DNA of 64,000 bases from the NCBI GenBank assembly GCA_027563145.1, contig CP071306.1, positions 434,001-498,000 on the forward strand. The letters are read 5' to 3'. Shown here in pieces: positions 1 through 9,052 of the stretch (position 1 is its first letter; each line of letters starts with the position of its first letter). The position numbers and the translations under genes are program-made. Source of the stretch: Halocatena halophila (GTDB lineage: Archaea; Halobacteriota; Halobacteria; Halobacteriales; Haloarculaceae). Below the pieces are notes generated by a model, which saw only the letters and a program-made list of their open reading frames with translations, was not told where the DNA came from and searched no databases.

Positions 1-519
1 ATGAATGATCCCGATGACGCTCCAGACTGGGAGTTCAAAGAGCGTGATATCCGCATTCTCAAAGAGCTCTCGGAGGACCCACAGCTGTCCTCACGTGAGC
101 TTGCAGACATTCTTGAATCGGAACACGACATCGACATCTCTCACGTGACAGTCAGTGAATCGATACGTGGAATGCGTGAAGAAGGTGTCTTCCGTGAGGC
201 AATCATTCCAAACGGAGAGTATTTCATCTTCGGGATGTTCGAATTCAAGCTTAATCCCGAACATTTCGAGGAGACCTGGCGAGAAGCACTCGAAGCCATC
301 AGGGGCTCTCCGAACACGTTGTTCATGTTCCTTTCCGATGGCGAATATCAGTGGAAGTCCATCATGATGTTCCCGAATAGACGGGCCGAATCGAAGTGGA
401 TCCACGACTTTTATAAAGAACACGGTGATTCCGTACAGAACATTCGCAACTCCGTCGTCCACAACGTTCTCAAATTCCGCACTGACGCTGAGATTCTCAA
501 CAGCATCCCCGATAGATAG
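1..519 (+). CDS. Lrp/AsnC-like winged-helix regulator
   Basis: A 172-residue DNA-binding protein, probably a transcriptional regulator. Residues ~15-65 read as an Lrp/AsnC-type helix-turn-helix (ERDIRILKEL, then SSRELADIL, then a recognition-helix-like SHVTVSESIRGM). The rest (residues ~75-160) is an alpha/beta region that could be a divergent RAM-type ligand-binding domain, but I see no diagnostic RAM motif. The ATG is the first base of the window, so an upstream extension cannot be excluded. It is convergent with the IclR gene and separated from it by 382 bp, so a link to the sugar locus is not implied. Effector and targets are unknown. Confidence 0.75.
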   Translation: MNDPDDAPDWEFKERDIRILKELSEDPQLSSRELADILESEHDIDISHVTVSESIRGMREEGVFREAIIPNGEYFIFGMFEFKLNPEHFEETWREALEAIRGSPNTLFMFLSDGEYQWKSIMMFPNRRAESKWIHDFYKEHGDSVQNIRNSVVHNVLKFRTDAEILNSIPDR

Positions 520-901
520 AACTTTCTATACATATTCTCCTACTGTAGATTCAATTCACAATCGCCAGATATCGACGATATAACCGCTATTGTATCCCGA
601 TATTCGCCGTTTTACCCTGTGCTGTCCTCATTTGTATACTCACCCCAATTTCATGCAGTTATCCGCCAAATTCACGAGTTCCATTACCTTTCGTGGAGTA
701 TTTCACTACAATTCCTCTGTCCCAAACAGACGGCAACGCGTTTTCCTTTATCCAATTTATTTCGTTTATCACAATGAGATAGCTACGCAATCTCCGCTCG
801 GTCAGGACACACATTACACCCGTACGATCGTAATGCGCATATTCGCTGTGCCAATCGTAGTTCCCAACATGTGGGAACTATTCCATTCAGTTCGTCCAGT
901 G
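520..901. other. Intergenic gap, no gene recognised
   Basis: This 382-bp AT-richer stretch lies between two convergent genes. Open frames here have non-haloarchaeal composition (few acidic residues, many Phe/Tyr/Arg) and run antisense into the IclR gene, so I do not call them. The only structure I see is the inverted repeat at 860-878. Confidence 0.6.
860..878. repeat. Perfect 7-bp-arm inverted repeat
   Basis: GTTCCCA, a 5-nt spacer (ACATG), then TGGGAAC. It lies 24 bp beyond the stop of the IclR-type gene, between convergent genes. It could be a transcript-end hairpin or a protein-binding palindrome. No T-run follows it on either strand, and I found no second copy in the sugar-locus promoters. 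Confidence 0.5.
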
Positions 902-1657
902 TTACGAATGCGTGACGTTCAATTCGATAACATTAACGACTTCAAGCAGTTTTGTCGGCAGTTCGTTTTCAAAGCGGTCGGTCCGAAAGCGGTTAGCGGG
1001 TCCGGCGACGCTCACAGCACCTAACACCCGGTCTGTGCTAGACACTACCGGTGCTGCCACACATTTCAATCCATCGAGGCGTTCTCCCCTGTCGTACGCA
1101 TAGCCACGGTCACGAACCGTCTCGAGAACCTCAAGCAGTTCGTCCCGATTGGTGATCGTTGATTCGGTTCGCGATGGGAGCCCATGTCGGTCCAGGATCG
1201 CATCGCGCTCTTGGGCTGGCAGATGGGCGAGGATCGCCTTTCCGAGCGCAGTCGAGTGAAGATTGACTCGCGTCCCGATGTGTGCTTCGACCTGGACGGC
1301 CTCTTCGCCGTAGGCTCGATGGAGATACACCCCACGACCGTGTTCTTCGACCAGGAGATTCGCCAACTCACCGGTCTGATCGGCCAGCTTATCGACCTCG
1401 GGGACAGCTACATCGTACAGTTTGATTCGATTGCGCGCGTGCGCACCGTGCTCCAGAAAGCGAAGGCCAACGTGGTAGGTGCCATCGTCACAGACGATGT
1501 ATTCGGTCTGTTCTAACGTTTTGAGATAGTTGTGTGCCGTACTCGTCGGGAGATCGAGCGTTGTGGCGAGCTCTGTGAGCGTTGCCCCGCCGTTGGACTG
1601 TATCGTTCCGACGATTTCGAACATCGTTTCGATCGATTTGATCCCAGTGGTTCCCAT
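902..1657 (-). CDS. xacR: IclR-family regulator, XacR-like
   Basis: A 251-residue IclR-family regulator. An N-terminal winged helix (residues ~5-60: SIETMFEIV, then LTELATTLDLPTSTAHNYL) is followed by an effector-binding domain with typical IclR patches (ALGKAILAHLP, RGYAYDRGE, GLKCVAAPV). In Haloferax an IclR-type protein, XacR, activates pentose genes; the same role is inferred here from its place beside xacE, xacF and xacD homologues. I chose the ATG at 1657 rather than one 15 bp upstream because a TATA-like box sits ~28 bp before it, which fits a leaderless transcript. It lies downstream of xacE on the same strand. The sugar effector is unproven. Confidence 0.85.
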   Translation of the reverse strand: MGTTGIKSIETMFEIVGTIQSNGGATLTELATTLDLPTSTAHNYLKTLEQTEYIVCDDGTYHVGLRFLEHGAHARNRIKLYDVAVPEVDKLADQTGELANLLVEEHGRGVYLHRAYGEEAVQVEAHIGTRVNLHSTALGKAILAHLPAQERDAILDRHGLPSRTESTITNRDELLEVLETVRDRGYAYDRGERLDGLKCVAAPVVSSTDRVLGAVSVAGPANRFRTDRFENELPTKLLEVVNVIELNVTHS

Positions 1658-1679
1658 AATGGCATAATTCACATTGAGC

Positions 1680-1690
1680 TATATATAATT
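1680..1690 (-). promoter_or_regulatory. TATA-like element of the IclR gene
   Basis: The top-strand run TATATATAATT reads as AATTATATATA on the coding strand. Its centre is ~28 bp upstream of the ATG at 1657, the spacing expected for a leaderless haloarchaeal transcript. It decides the start choice. Confidence 0.6.
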
Positions 1691-1716
1691 TCACCACAAA
1701 GTTCCGCCCGTCCCTG

Positions 1717-2580
1717 TTACACGGAGACGACCGAATTCGACAGGGTGCCGATATCCTCGATCGTGATATCGATCTGATCGTCCGGTTCGAGGGTGAACGT
1801 ATCGTCGGGAACCAGCGAGGTTCCAGTGAGAAGCACGGCAAGCTCGGGGACAGAGTTGTGGGCAACGTACGTATCAACCAGCTCTTTTGGGCTCCGAACC
1901 ATCTTATTCGTCGATGTTGAATCCTCATACAGACAGTCACCGTCGCGATGAATCGACATCGACATGGTGAGCGCTCGGGGATCGGCAATTTCAGTCTGCA
2001 GACACGGTCCGATCGAACAACAGCGGTCATACACCTTCGCCTGCGGAAGATACAGTGGATTTTCCCCCTCGATCGATCGACTGCTCATGTCGTTGCCGAT
2101 CGTGTAGCCGACAATAGATCCTTCATAGAGGACGATCCCGAGCTCCGGTTCGGGAACGTTCCATTTCGAATCGTCTCGAATGCCGACAGCCTCGTTCGGA
2201 CCGACCGTTCGACTCGGCGTCGCCTTGAAGAAGATCTCCGGTCGATCAGCGTCATACACTTCGACGTACATATCTGGCATGTCGCTTTCTTCCTCACGGG
2301 CCTGTTCGCTGATCTCGTAGGTGACCCCAGCCGCCCAGACTTCATCAGCACGAACGGGCAGGGCCGTCTCAGTTTGTGGACCGGCACCGGTGAGCGGTTC
2401 GGCCGATGCAATTGCCTGGCGAGCATACGCATCGATTGATTGCTCCGATGTGTGTGCTCTGTTGAGAAGTCGACGAACTGATGTCAGCCACGGATCGATT
2501 GCGGTGAGATCGTACGACTGACTGTCGGTCTCGACGATGAGTCGTCCATCCGGACGGTCTGCTAGCTGGTAATACCGCAT
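1717..2580 (-). CDS. xacE: 2-keto-3-deoxypentonate dehydratase (FAH family)
   Basis: A 287-residue protein of the fumarylacetoacetate-hydrolase superfamily. Family features include the acidic metal ligands in EPELG, the patch GYTIGNDMSSRSIEGEN, and AKVYDRCCSIGPC. In the Haloferax pentose pathway such a protein (XacE) converts 2-keto-3-deoxypentonate to alpha-ketoglutarate semialdehyde, and its position beside a xacF homologue supports the same reaction. The start at 2580 (MRYYQLADRP) is preferred over an in-frame ATG 153 bp upstream, because that extension is basic, Cys-rich and overlaps the divergent promoter. Substrate preference (D-xylose versus L-arabinose derived) cannot be read from sequence. 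Confidence 0.85.
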   Translation of the reverse strand: MRYYQLADRPDGRLIVETDSQSYDLTAIDPWLTSVRRLLNRAHTSEQSIDAYARQAIASAEPLTGAGPQTETALPVRADEVWAAGVTYEISEQAREEESDMPDMYVEVYDADRPEIFFKATPSRTVGPNEAVGIRDDSKWNVPEPELGIVLYEGSIVGYTIGNDMSSRSIEGENPLYLPQAKVYDRCCSIGPCLQTEIADPRALTMSMSIHRDGDCLYEDSTSTNKMVRSPKELVDTYVAHNSVPELAVLLTGTSLVPDDTFTLEPDDQIDITIEDIGTLSNSVVSV

Positions 2581-2660
2581 AGATATGTGCAGTGTGGATC
2601 GGAGTGAAATACGTTTTGATTCCAATACATCTTCGTGTTGTCGTTCTACCCCACCGAAAC

Positions 2661-2668
2661 TTTTGTAT
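2661..2668 (+). promoter_or_regulatory. TATA-like element of the aldehyde dehydrogenase gene
   Basis: TTTTGTAT centred 29 bp before the ATG at 2694, inside the 113-bp divergent region between the xacE- and xacF-like genes. The spacing fits a leaderless transcript and supports the short start. Confidence 0.45.
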
Positions 2669-2693
2669 TCCAACTCCAACAATCTCGATACAG

Positions 2694-4139
2694 ATGCCCA
2701 TCTACAACCGCATTGACGGCGAGTGGTGTCCATCGAGCGACGAAGCGACAGTCACCAGTCACGATCCCGCAGCTCCCGATACGGTCGTCGGTGAACTCCA
2801 GCAATCAACTGTCGCCGACACCGAACGCGCGATTGCCAGCGCTCAGTCAGCCCAAACAACGTGGGCGAACACGCCCGGACCGGAGCGAGGTGCGTATCTG
2901 CGTGCTACCGCCGGACGACTCGAATCGCGATCCGAATCGCTCGCCGAACTCCTCAGCCAGGAGGAGGGAAAGACGCTGTCCGAGGCGATGGGAGAGGTCC
3001 AGCGTGCCATCGATATCTTCTACTACTACGCCGAGAAGGCAGCCGACCTCGGTGGGACGATCAAGGCGAGCTCTTCAGAGGCCACGACGCTCTCCGTTCG
3101 CAAAGCACCCGTTGGCGTCGTCGCAGCTATCACGCCGTGGAACTATCCGATTGCCATTCCAGCCTGGAAGATCGCCCCTGCGCTTGCAGCTGGCAACACC
3201 GTCGTGCTCAAACCGGCAACGAACACCGGCTGTATCGCACAGGCGCTGGTGGAGTGTCTCGTCGAATCCGGACTCCCCGAAGGCACGATCAACTTCGTTA
3301 CCGGTCGTGGCAGCGTTGTCGGTGAGGTACTCGCCACCGATGAGCGGATCGATGCGATCTCCTTTACGGGTAGTGAGGGCGTCGGCGACGTGGTCTATCA
3401 GAATGCGGCTCCGAACCAGACCCGCGTCCAGCTCGAAATGGGAGGCAAAAATCCGACTGTCGTGATGGACGACGCCGACATCGAGCAGGCAGCAGAGATC
3501 GTGGCAGCCGGCGCGTTCGGCGTGACAGGACAGGCATGCACTGCCTGTTCGCGAGCGATCGTCCATGAGGATAGCTACGATGCGTTCGTCGAGACGCTGA
3601 CGTCGAAGGCCCAAGCGCTCACGCTTGGCCCCGGCGTTGACGACCCCGATATGGGACCACAGAGCTCCGCCAGCGAGCTCGAAGGAACGCTCGAGTATAT
3701 CGATATCGGCACCGACGAGGGTGCAACCCTCGAAACTGGTGGTGGAGTTCCCACAGACGATGCGCTCGATGCGGGCTACTTCATCGAGCCGACCGTGTTC
3801 TCCGATGTCGACCCGGAGATGCGTATCGCTCAAGAAGAGATCTTTGGACCGGTCGTTGCCGTGATTCCGGTGTCCGATTTCGAGGAGGCGATCGACGTGA
3901 CGAACGGCGTCGAACAGGGATTGGCAGCCAGCATCGTCACCGAATCGCTGACCCATGCGAATCGGTTCGTCGACGAGACCGAAGCGGGCGTTATCAAGGT
4001 CAACGAGAAAACAACCGGGCTCGAACTCCACGTGCCGTTCGGTGGCATGAAAGGCTCCTCGAACGAGCTCTACCGAGAACAGGGTGACGCAGGCCTCGAG
4101 TTCTACACCACGAGCAAAACCGTCTATATGAACTACTGA
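2694..4139 (+). CDS. xacF: Alpha-ketoglutarate semialdehyde dehydrogenase
   Basis: A 481-residue NAD(P)-dependent aldehyde dehydrogenase of normal family length. Visible motifs are the substrate/cofactor loop ITPWNYP, the glycine motif FTGSEGVG, the general-base segment LEMGGKNP, the catalytic cysteine region GQACTACSR and the C-terminal EEIFGPV. The expected reaction is oxidation of alpha-ketoglutarate semialdehyde to 2-oxoglutarate, the last step of the non-phosphorylated pentose route. This is inferred from context, since the fold alone does not fix the substrate. It is divergent from xacE and followed by the sugar-acid dehydratase. The ATG at 2694 (MPIYNRIDGEW) is chosen. An in-frame upstream extension is hydrophobic, unlike the family, and spans the promoter. 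Confidence 0.88.
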   Translation: MPIYNRIDGEWCPSSDEATVTSHDPAAPDTVVGELQQSTVADTERAIASAQSAQTTWANTPGPERGAYLRATAGRLESRSESLAELLSQEEGKTLSEAMGEVQRAIDIFYYYAEKAADLGGTIKASSSEATTLSVRKAPVGVVAAITPWNYPIAIPAWKIAPALAAGNTVVLKPATNTGCIAQALVECLVESGLPEGTINFVTGRGSVVGEVLATDERIDAISFTGSEGVGDVVYQNAAPNQTRVQLEMGGKNPTVVMDDADIEQAAEIVAAGAFGVTGQACTACSRAIVHEDSYDAFVETLTSKAQALTLGPGVDDPDMGPQSSASELEGTLEYIDIGTDEGATLETGGGVPTDDALDAGYFIEPTVFSDVDPEMRIAQEEIFGPVVAVIPVSDFEEAIDVTNGVEQGLAASIVTESLTHANRFVDETEAGVIKVNEKTTGLELHVPFGGMKGSSNELYREQGDAGLEFYTTSKTVYMNY

Positions 4140-4171
4140 CCACCGGAGCTGCGATCACCGGGACGAAGATT

Positions 4172-4177
4172 TTTATA
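4172..4177 (+). promoter_or_regulatory. TATA-like element of the pentonate dehydratase gene
   Basis: TTTATA inside an ATTTTTATAG run, centred about 30 bp before the ATG at 4204. It indicates that the dehydratase has its own promoter and is not only read through from the upstream gene. Confidence 0.55.
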
Positions 4178-4203
4178 GACCTGTGCGGATATCAAAACGT
4201 TCG

Positions 4204-5439
4204 ATGAACTACGCCGAGTTACGCGATCCGAACGCAGAGTATACGATGCGAGACCTATCGGCCGACACGATGGGGCTTTCCGACGAACGAGCCGACCTCT
4301 CACGGGCGACAATTACTGACGTGCAAACAGCCATCGTGGACGGCAACTACCCCTGGACGCTCGTCAGGGTCTACACCGATGCCGGCGTCGTCGGTGACGG
4401 TGAGGCCTACTGGGGTGGTGGTGTCCCAGAGATCATCGAACGGTTAAAACCGTTCATCGTCGGCGAAACCCCATTCGATATCGACCGACTGTACGAGCAC
4501 ATGGTCCAGAAGATGTCCGGTGAAGGCTCGATCGCCGGAAAGGACATCGCGGCAATATCTGGGATCGAACTGGCACTGCACGACGTTGCCGGAAAACTGC
4601 TTGGCGTGCCGGCCTATCAGCTGCTGGGTGGCAAATACCGCGATGAAGTGCGCGTCTACTGCGACTGTCATACTGAAAACGAAGCCGATCCGACCGCGTG
4701 TGCTGACGAAGCAGAGCGCGTTGTCGATGAGCTCGGCTATGACGCGCTGAAGTTCGATCTCGATGTGCCCTCTGGTCACGAGATCGATCGTGCGAACCGA
4801 TTTTTGCGCAGCGGTGAAATCGACCACAAGGTCGAGATCGTCAAACAGGTGACCGACCGCGTCGCCGATCGTGCAGACGTTGCGTTCGACTGCCACTGGG
4901 CGTTTTCAGCCGGCAGCGCACGCCGACTGGCCAACGCTATCGAACCGTACGATGTCTGGTGGCTCGAGGATCCCATTCCACCGGAGAATCACGACGTCCA
5001 ACAGACCGTCACACAAACGACCGCAACGCCGATCACTGTCGGCGAAAACGTCTATCGAACGCACGGCAACCGACGACTCCTCGAAAACGAGGCGATGGAT
5101 ATTGTCGCTCCAGACGTTCCGAAGGTCGGTGGAATGCGTGAAACACGAAAAATCGCCACGATCGCAGATATGTACTACGTGCCGGTCGCGATGCACAACG
5201 TTGGCTCGCCGGTCGCCACCATGGCCGCGGCACACGTTGGGGCTGCAATCCCCAACGCGCTTGCGCTTGAGTACCATTCCTACGAGCTGGGCTGGTGGAA
5301 CGACCTCATCGAAGAAGACGCGATCATTGAAGACGGCTACATCCGCGTCCCTGACGCGCCGGGCCTCGGTATCACGCTGGATCTCGACGCCGTGGACGAA
5401 CACCTCGCAGACGGAGAGACGGGGCTCGATCCTGCCTGA
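4204..5439 (+). CDS. xacD: Pentonate (xylonate/arabinonate) dehydratase
   Basis: A 411-residue enolase-superfamily (mandelate racemase/muconate lactonizing) dehydratase. The Mg-binding and catalytic landmarks are all visible: LKFDLDVPSG, VAFDCHW, WLEDPIPPEN, TVGENVY, DVPKVGG and AMHNVGSP. The opening residues (LRDPNAEYTM) and the whole length resemble the Haloferax pentonate dehydratase XacD as I recall it. Expected reaction: D-xylonate or L-arabinonate to 2-keto-3-deoxypentonate plus water, in the cytoplasm. The start MNYAELRD is preferred over an ATG 21 bp upstream because of the TATA spacing. Other aldonates are possible substrates. Confidence 0.9.
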   Translation: MNYAELRDPNAEYTMRDLSADTMGLSDERADLSRATITDVQTAIVDGNYPWTLVRVYTDAGVVGDGEAYWGGGVPEIIERLKPFIVGETPFDIDRLYEHMVQKMSGEGSIAGKDIAAISGIELALHDVAGKLLGVPAYQLLGGKYRDEVRVYCDCHTENEADPTACADEAERVVDELGYDALKFDLDVPSGHEIDRANRFLRSGEIDHKVEIVKQVTDRVADRADVAFDCHWAFSAGSARRLANAIEPYDVWWLEDPIPPENHDVQQTVTQTTATPITVGENVYRTHGNRRLLENEAMDIVAPDVPKVGGMRETRKIATIADMYYVPVAMHNVGSPVATMAAAHVGAAIPNALALEYHSYELGWWNDLIEEDAIIEDGYIRVPDAPGLGITLDLDAVDEHLADGETGLDPA

Positions 5440-5824
5440 AACTCCCGTCTCAATCAGCTGATCAATCCATCGACCCTCGGTGACGATGGACATGCTACCG
5501 AAGGTGAAAATTTTATGAAATATTTATTCGCGGTATTGATTTCCAGTAGGTGAAATCTGAATTTTATACATTGATTTGTGATTATGTACTCTAGTACTGG
5601 AGAACGAAGACGTATGTGAAGCTATCAGCTCCATTATTAACTCTCCTTTGTATCGACGTATAATTCTCTTCGTTGAATCATATATCGAACCGATACGTGC
5701 TGTCTGTGGGAGATTTACGTCAGTAGGGTGTCCCCTCCGTGTAGGTCAACCATGAAAATCTGTTAGGGAAATATTTAATAGTGAAAAACAGTCAGTGAGT
5801 CTTAGGCACAATCCTGGACCAACA
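5440..5824. other. Intergenic promoter region before the sugar ABC operon
   Basis: This 385-bp AT-rich stretch separates the dehydratase from the sugar-binding lipoprotein gene. I see no coding sequence in it. Besides the TATA-like box at 5771-5780 there is room for regulator sites, but I recognise no operator. Confidence 0.6.
5771..5780 (+). promoter_or_regulatory. TATA-like element of the sugar ABC operon
   Basis: ATATTTAATA lies ~50 bp before the ATG at 5825. Initiation ~25 bp downstream would leave a leader of roughly 20-25 nt, so this transcript is probably not leaderless. Confidence 0.5.
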
Positions 5825-7135
5825 ATGTCAGATCATCATCCACAAATCGACGACGATCGACGAAATTATTTGAAAGCGCTTGGGGCATTCGGGGTCGCAG
5901 GCATCACCGGTGTCGCTGGCTGCCTCGACGATGGGGGCCAGAGCAGCACTGAATCGGGTGATGGAAAGACCCTGGAGGTAGTGCACGGCTGGACGGGCGA
6001 TGATGGTGAATCCGCCGTTGCCGCACTCGAATCGGCCTATGAGGAGAAACACTCGGACGTTTCGAAGAAGTTCAGCGCCGTGGGTGCAAGCGCCAACGTC
6101 GAACTGAACAGTCGTGTCACTCAGCGCATTCGTAACGACAACGCAATGAGTGTGTTCGCCAACTGGCCAGGGGCAAATCTCCAGCGGTACAAAGGCTATC
6201 TGATGGATGTTGAGAGCGTGTGGGATGATGCAGGCCTGAAGGACACGATCCACGAGGCAACGATCGAACAGCACAAGTTTAACGGCAAGATTCCGGGCGT
6301 CCCGATCGGCTCCCACCGGATGAACAATCTGTTCGTCAACATTTCGCTCTTCGAGCAGGCTGGTGTCGACTACACATCGATCGACTCCGTTGAGAAGCTG
6401 ATCAGCGCGTACGATACGATCAAATCGGAGACGGATGCGGCACCGATGGGCCAGGCGATGAAAGGCCCGTGGACTGGACTGCAGCTGTTTGCACAAATTC
6501 TCGCCAGCCAGTCGGGCGTTGAGGCCTACCAGTCGTTCATCGACGGGAGTCCAGACGGCGCTGCGATCCGGGAAGCACTTCGTGCACAGAAGACGATCCA
6601 TGAGAACCACATCACTGACGACGCCTCGACGATTGGCTTTACCGACGCCAACCAGAAAGTGATCAGCGACAAGGCGGCCAGCATTCACCAGGGCAACTGG
6701 GCGTACGGCATGTACCGCAAGGACGACGGGTTCAATTTCAAAGAAGAGTGGGACTGGATTCCATTCCCTGGCACTGAAGAGATGTACTTCTTCCATCTCG
6801 ACTCGTTCATTGTGCCGGAAAACACCCCAACGCCGGAGCTTGCCAAGGAGTTCCTGACGTTTGCCGGCTCGAAGGAGGCACAGCTAGCGTTCAACAAGAA
6901 CAAGGGATCGGTTCCGCTCCGCACAGATATCGATGCGAACGAGCTGCCTGAATTCCTCAAGATCACGTACAACGATCTGCTTGAAGCCGAATCGTTGCCC
7001 CCAACGATCGCTCACGGGCTCGCAGTGACCCCAGAGACGGCCGGCGCGTGCAAAAAGGCGTTCAACAGCAACTTCATGGATCCGTACGATGTTGAGGCCA
7101 CCGCGACGGCGCTCGAAGAGGCCGTCTCGAACTAA
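5825..7135 (+). CDS. xacG: Sugar ABC transporter substrate-binding lipoprotein
   Basis: A 436-residue extracellular solute-binding protein of the family-1 sugar-binder type. The N-terminus has a twin-arginine motif (DRRNYLKALG, Arg12-Arg13) and a lipobox (VAGC, Cys33), so it should be Tat-exported and lipid-anchored, as is usual for haloarchaeal binding proteins. The body carries a typical binder start (LEVVHGWTGDDGESAVAAL) and the C-terminal FLTFAGSKEAQLAFNKNKGS patch. It is the first gene of a lipoprotein-permease-permease-ATPase operon. Placement amid pentose-oxidation genes suggests D-xylose and/or L-arabinose as ligand, as for Haloferax XacG; ligand identity is inferred. Confidence 0.88.
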   Translation: MSDHHPQIDDDRRNYLKALGAFGVAGITGVAGCLDDGGQSSTESGDGKTLEVVHGWTGDDGESAVAALESAYEEKHSDVSKKFSAVGASANVELNSRVTQRIRNDNAMSVFANWPGANLQRYKGYLMDVESVWDDAGLKDTIHEATIEQHKFNGKIPGVPIGSHRMNNLFVNISLFEQAGVDYTSIDSVEKLISAYDTIKSETDAAPMGQAMKGPWTGLQLFAQILASQSGVEAYQSFIDGSPDGAAIREALRAQKTIHENHITDDASTIGFTDANQKVISDKAASIHQGNWAYGMYRKDDGFNFKEEWDWIPFPGTEEMYFFHLDSFIVPENTPTPELAKEFLTFAGSKEAQLAFNKNKGSVPLRTDIDANELPEFLKITYNDLLEAESLPPTIAHGLAVTPETAGACKKAFNSNFMDPYDVEATATALEEAVSN

Positions 7136-7174
7136 GTAACAAATCATAATACGATAACAATTCTCGTAATTGCT

Positions 7175-8125
7175 ATGGGTACCAATGAAACAACAGGGCC
7201 ATCTGCTACCGAGGAGGGGGTAGGCTGGCAAACGAAGTTCAGGTACGTTCTCAACAGTGACTTCGTTCGGTCAGCCCCGTTCTGGGCGGTTCCGTTCGCC
7301 ATTATGGCGGTTGCCGTCTACGGTGGTATTGGCTACAACTTCGCGATTTCACTGACAGATAACAACGGCACGATTGAGCCGGCTTCGTTCTCGAACCTGG
7401 ACTTCGAGATGTACGTCCAGGCGCTCAGTGATCCGAACGTCATCCAGGCTGCCACGCACAATCTGATACTGCTGGTGAGCTTCACCGCGATCTGTCTGGT
7501 GTTCGGGTTGTTCCTTGCGATCATGCTTGACCGGCAGATCAGATACAAAGAGACGGTCCAGATGATCTATCTGTTGCCGATGAGCCTCTCGTTTGTCGTC
7601 ACGGCCCAGCTCTGGTTGTGGATGTACGACACGGATAGCGGAATCATCAATGAACTGCTCGGACTGCTTAGTCTGGGTCCGATCGACTTCATCGGCAATC
7701 CGGAGATTGCGCTGTGGGCGATCATTTTCGCGTTGATCTGGCAGTTCAGCGGCTACACGATGGTGGTCTATCTCGCTGGCCTCCAGTCAATTCCTTCCTC
7801 GCAGTTTGAGGCCGGAATGATTGATGGGGCAAGAACGCTCCGGATCTATCTCCGGGTGATCATCCCACAGCTCAAGGCTTCCTCAGTGAGTGCAGCCGTG
7901 GTGTTGATGGTGTTTGCACTGAAGGCGTTCACGTTCCTGTATGCGATGACCGGACGCTACTTCCCACCACAGGGCACTGACATTCTGGCGACGCTGATGG
8001 TTCGAGAAGCCTGGCAGTACAACAACTGGGCGTACAGCGCCGCGATCGCAACGCTGTTGTTGCTCATGGCGCTCGGTGTCATCGCACCGTATCTGTACTA
8101 CCAGTACCGAGAGGGGAGCTTGTAA
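7175..8125 (+). CDS. xacH: Sugar ABC transporter permease (MalF type)
   Basis: A 316-residue inner-membrane permease with six or so hydrophobic segments and the cytoplasmic ATPase-docking EAA loop (EAGMIDGARTLRIYLRVIIP, around residue 212). Its order in the operon and slightly longer N-terminus match the MalF/UgpA-type subunit. It should form the channel with the next permease. It starts 39 bp after the lipoprotein gene and ends 3 bp before the second permease, so all three are likely one transcript. Confidence 0.88.
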   Translation: MGTNETTGPSATEEGVGWQTKFRYVLNSDFVRSAPFWAVPFAIMAVAVYGGIGYNFAISLTDNNGTIEPASFSNLDFEMYVQALSDPNVIQAATHNLILLVSFTAICLVFGLFLAIMLDRQIRYKETVQMIYLLPMSLSFVVTAQLWLWMYDTDSGIINELLGLLSLGPIDFIGNPEIALWAIIFALIWQFSGYTMVVYLAGLQSIPSSQFEAGMIDGARTLRIYLRVIIPQLKASSVSAAVVLMVFALKAFTFLYAMTGRYFPPQGTDILATLMVREAWQYNNWAYSAAIATLLLLMALGVIAPYLYYQYREGSL

Positions 8126-8128
8126 CCA

Positions 8129-9052
8129 ATGGCAGACAACGGATCAAATTTCGACATTCGATCGATTGTAGACGGGATGAACCACCGGCGGCTCGGGATT
8201 TACGTCTTCGTCACCGTGTTCATCGCGTTCTTTCTGGTGCCTCTCGAGACGGGCATCATGACCGCACTGAAATCAACCGAAGCGATCAATCGCTCGTTGC
8301 CGTTCTTGCCACCTGCGGGCGATGGCTTCACGCTAGCGAATCTGGAGTTGGCCCTCGAGCAGGTCCAGCGAGGTGTTATCAACTCCTTGCTGATGGCGCT
8401 TCCAGCGACGATCATCAACATCGTGCTGGCAAGCATGGCCGCCTACGGACTCACGCTCGTCGACTGGCGCGGCCAGATTGGCGTGCTATTGCTATTCGTT
8501 GCCGGGGTTTTCGTCCCGTACCAGGCGGTGATCGTTCCGCTTGCACGCTTTTGGACGCACATCTTCCCGATCACGGAGATCCTCTCGCCGCTCGCTCGTC
8601 TCGTGCTGGTTGAGCCCTACCATCTTGAGCTCATCCCGCTGATGATCACGCACGTGGCCTACGGCATTCCGATCATCACGGTGCTCTTCCGGTCGTATTA
8701 TAAGAGCATGCCGAAATCACTGATCGAAGCCGGCAAGATCGATGGGAAATCCGTCACGCAGATCTACCGCGACATCGTGTTGCCGCTGTCGAAGCCGATG
8801 TTCGGCGTGGTGTTCATCTATCAGTTCACACAGATCTACAACGAATTCCTGTTCTCGAAGGTGTTGATCGGATCGGCGAGTGCCCAGCAGGCCACCGTGA
8901 CACTGATTCTGCCACAGATCGGTGCCTCGACCTCTGGGTTGGATTATGGACTGCGGATGTCCGCGGCGTTTCTCGCCGCGTTGCCAACGTTGTTGTTGTA
9001 CATCGCCTTTGCAGAACAGTTCGCGGAAGGGTTGAAAACGGGTGGCGCATGA
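8129..9052 (+). CDS. xacI: Sugar ABC transporter permease (MalG type)
   Basis: A 307-residue permease, partner of the preceding one. It has about six transmembrane helices and the EAA loop (EAGKIDGKSVTQIYRDIVLP, around residue 205). The end of the protein (FAEQFAEGLKTGGA) matches the usual MalG-family ending. It is expected to pair with the upstream permease and the downstream ATPase for pentose uptake. Its stop overlaps a possible 28-codon reading frame by ATGA. Confidence 0.88.
   Translation: MADNGSNFDIRSIVDGMNHRRLGIYVFVTVFIAFFLVPLETGIMTALKSTEAINRSLPFLPPAGDGFTLANLELALEQVQRGVINSLLMALPATIINIVLASMAAYGLTLVDWRGQIGVLLLFVAGVFVPYQAVIVPLARFWTHIFPITEILSPLARLVLVEPYHLELIPLMITHVAYGIPIITVLFRSYYKSMPKSLIEAGKIDGKSVTQIYRDIVLPLSKPMFGVVFIYQFTQIYNEFLFSKVLIGSASAQQATVTLILPQIGASTSGLDYGLRMSAAFLAALPTLLLYIAFAEQFAEGLKTGGA

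Noticed and set aside
590..1024. A 144-codon open frame on the plus strand
   Set aside because: Composition is Phe/Tyr/Arg-rich and not acidic, and its second half is antisense to the IclR gene. No family features.
3075..4031. A 318-codon open frame antisense to the aldehyde dehydrogenase
   Set aside because: It is a mirror of a strongly conserved gene; His/Cys/Arg-rich composition typical of antisense frames in GC-rich coding DNA.
5828..6796. A 322-codon open frame antisense to the sugar-binding lipoprotein gene
   Set aside because: The plus-strand frame has a Tat signal, lipobox and family motifs; the antisense frame has none.
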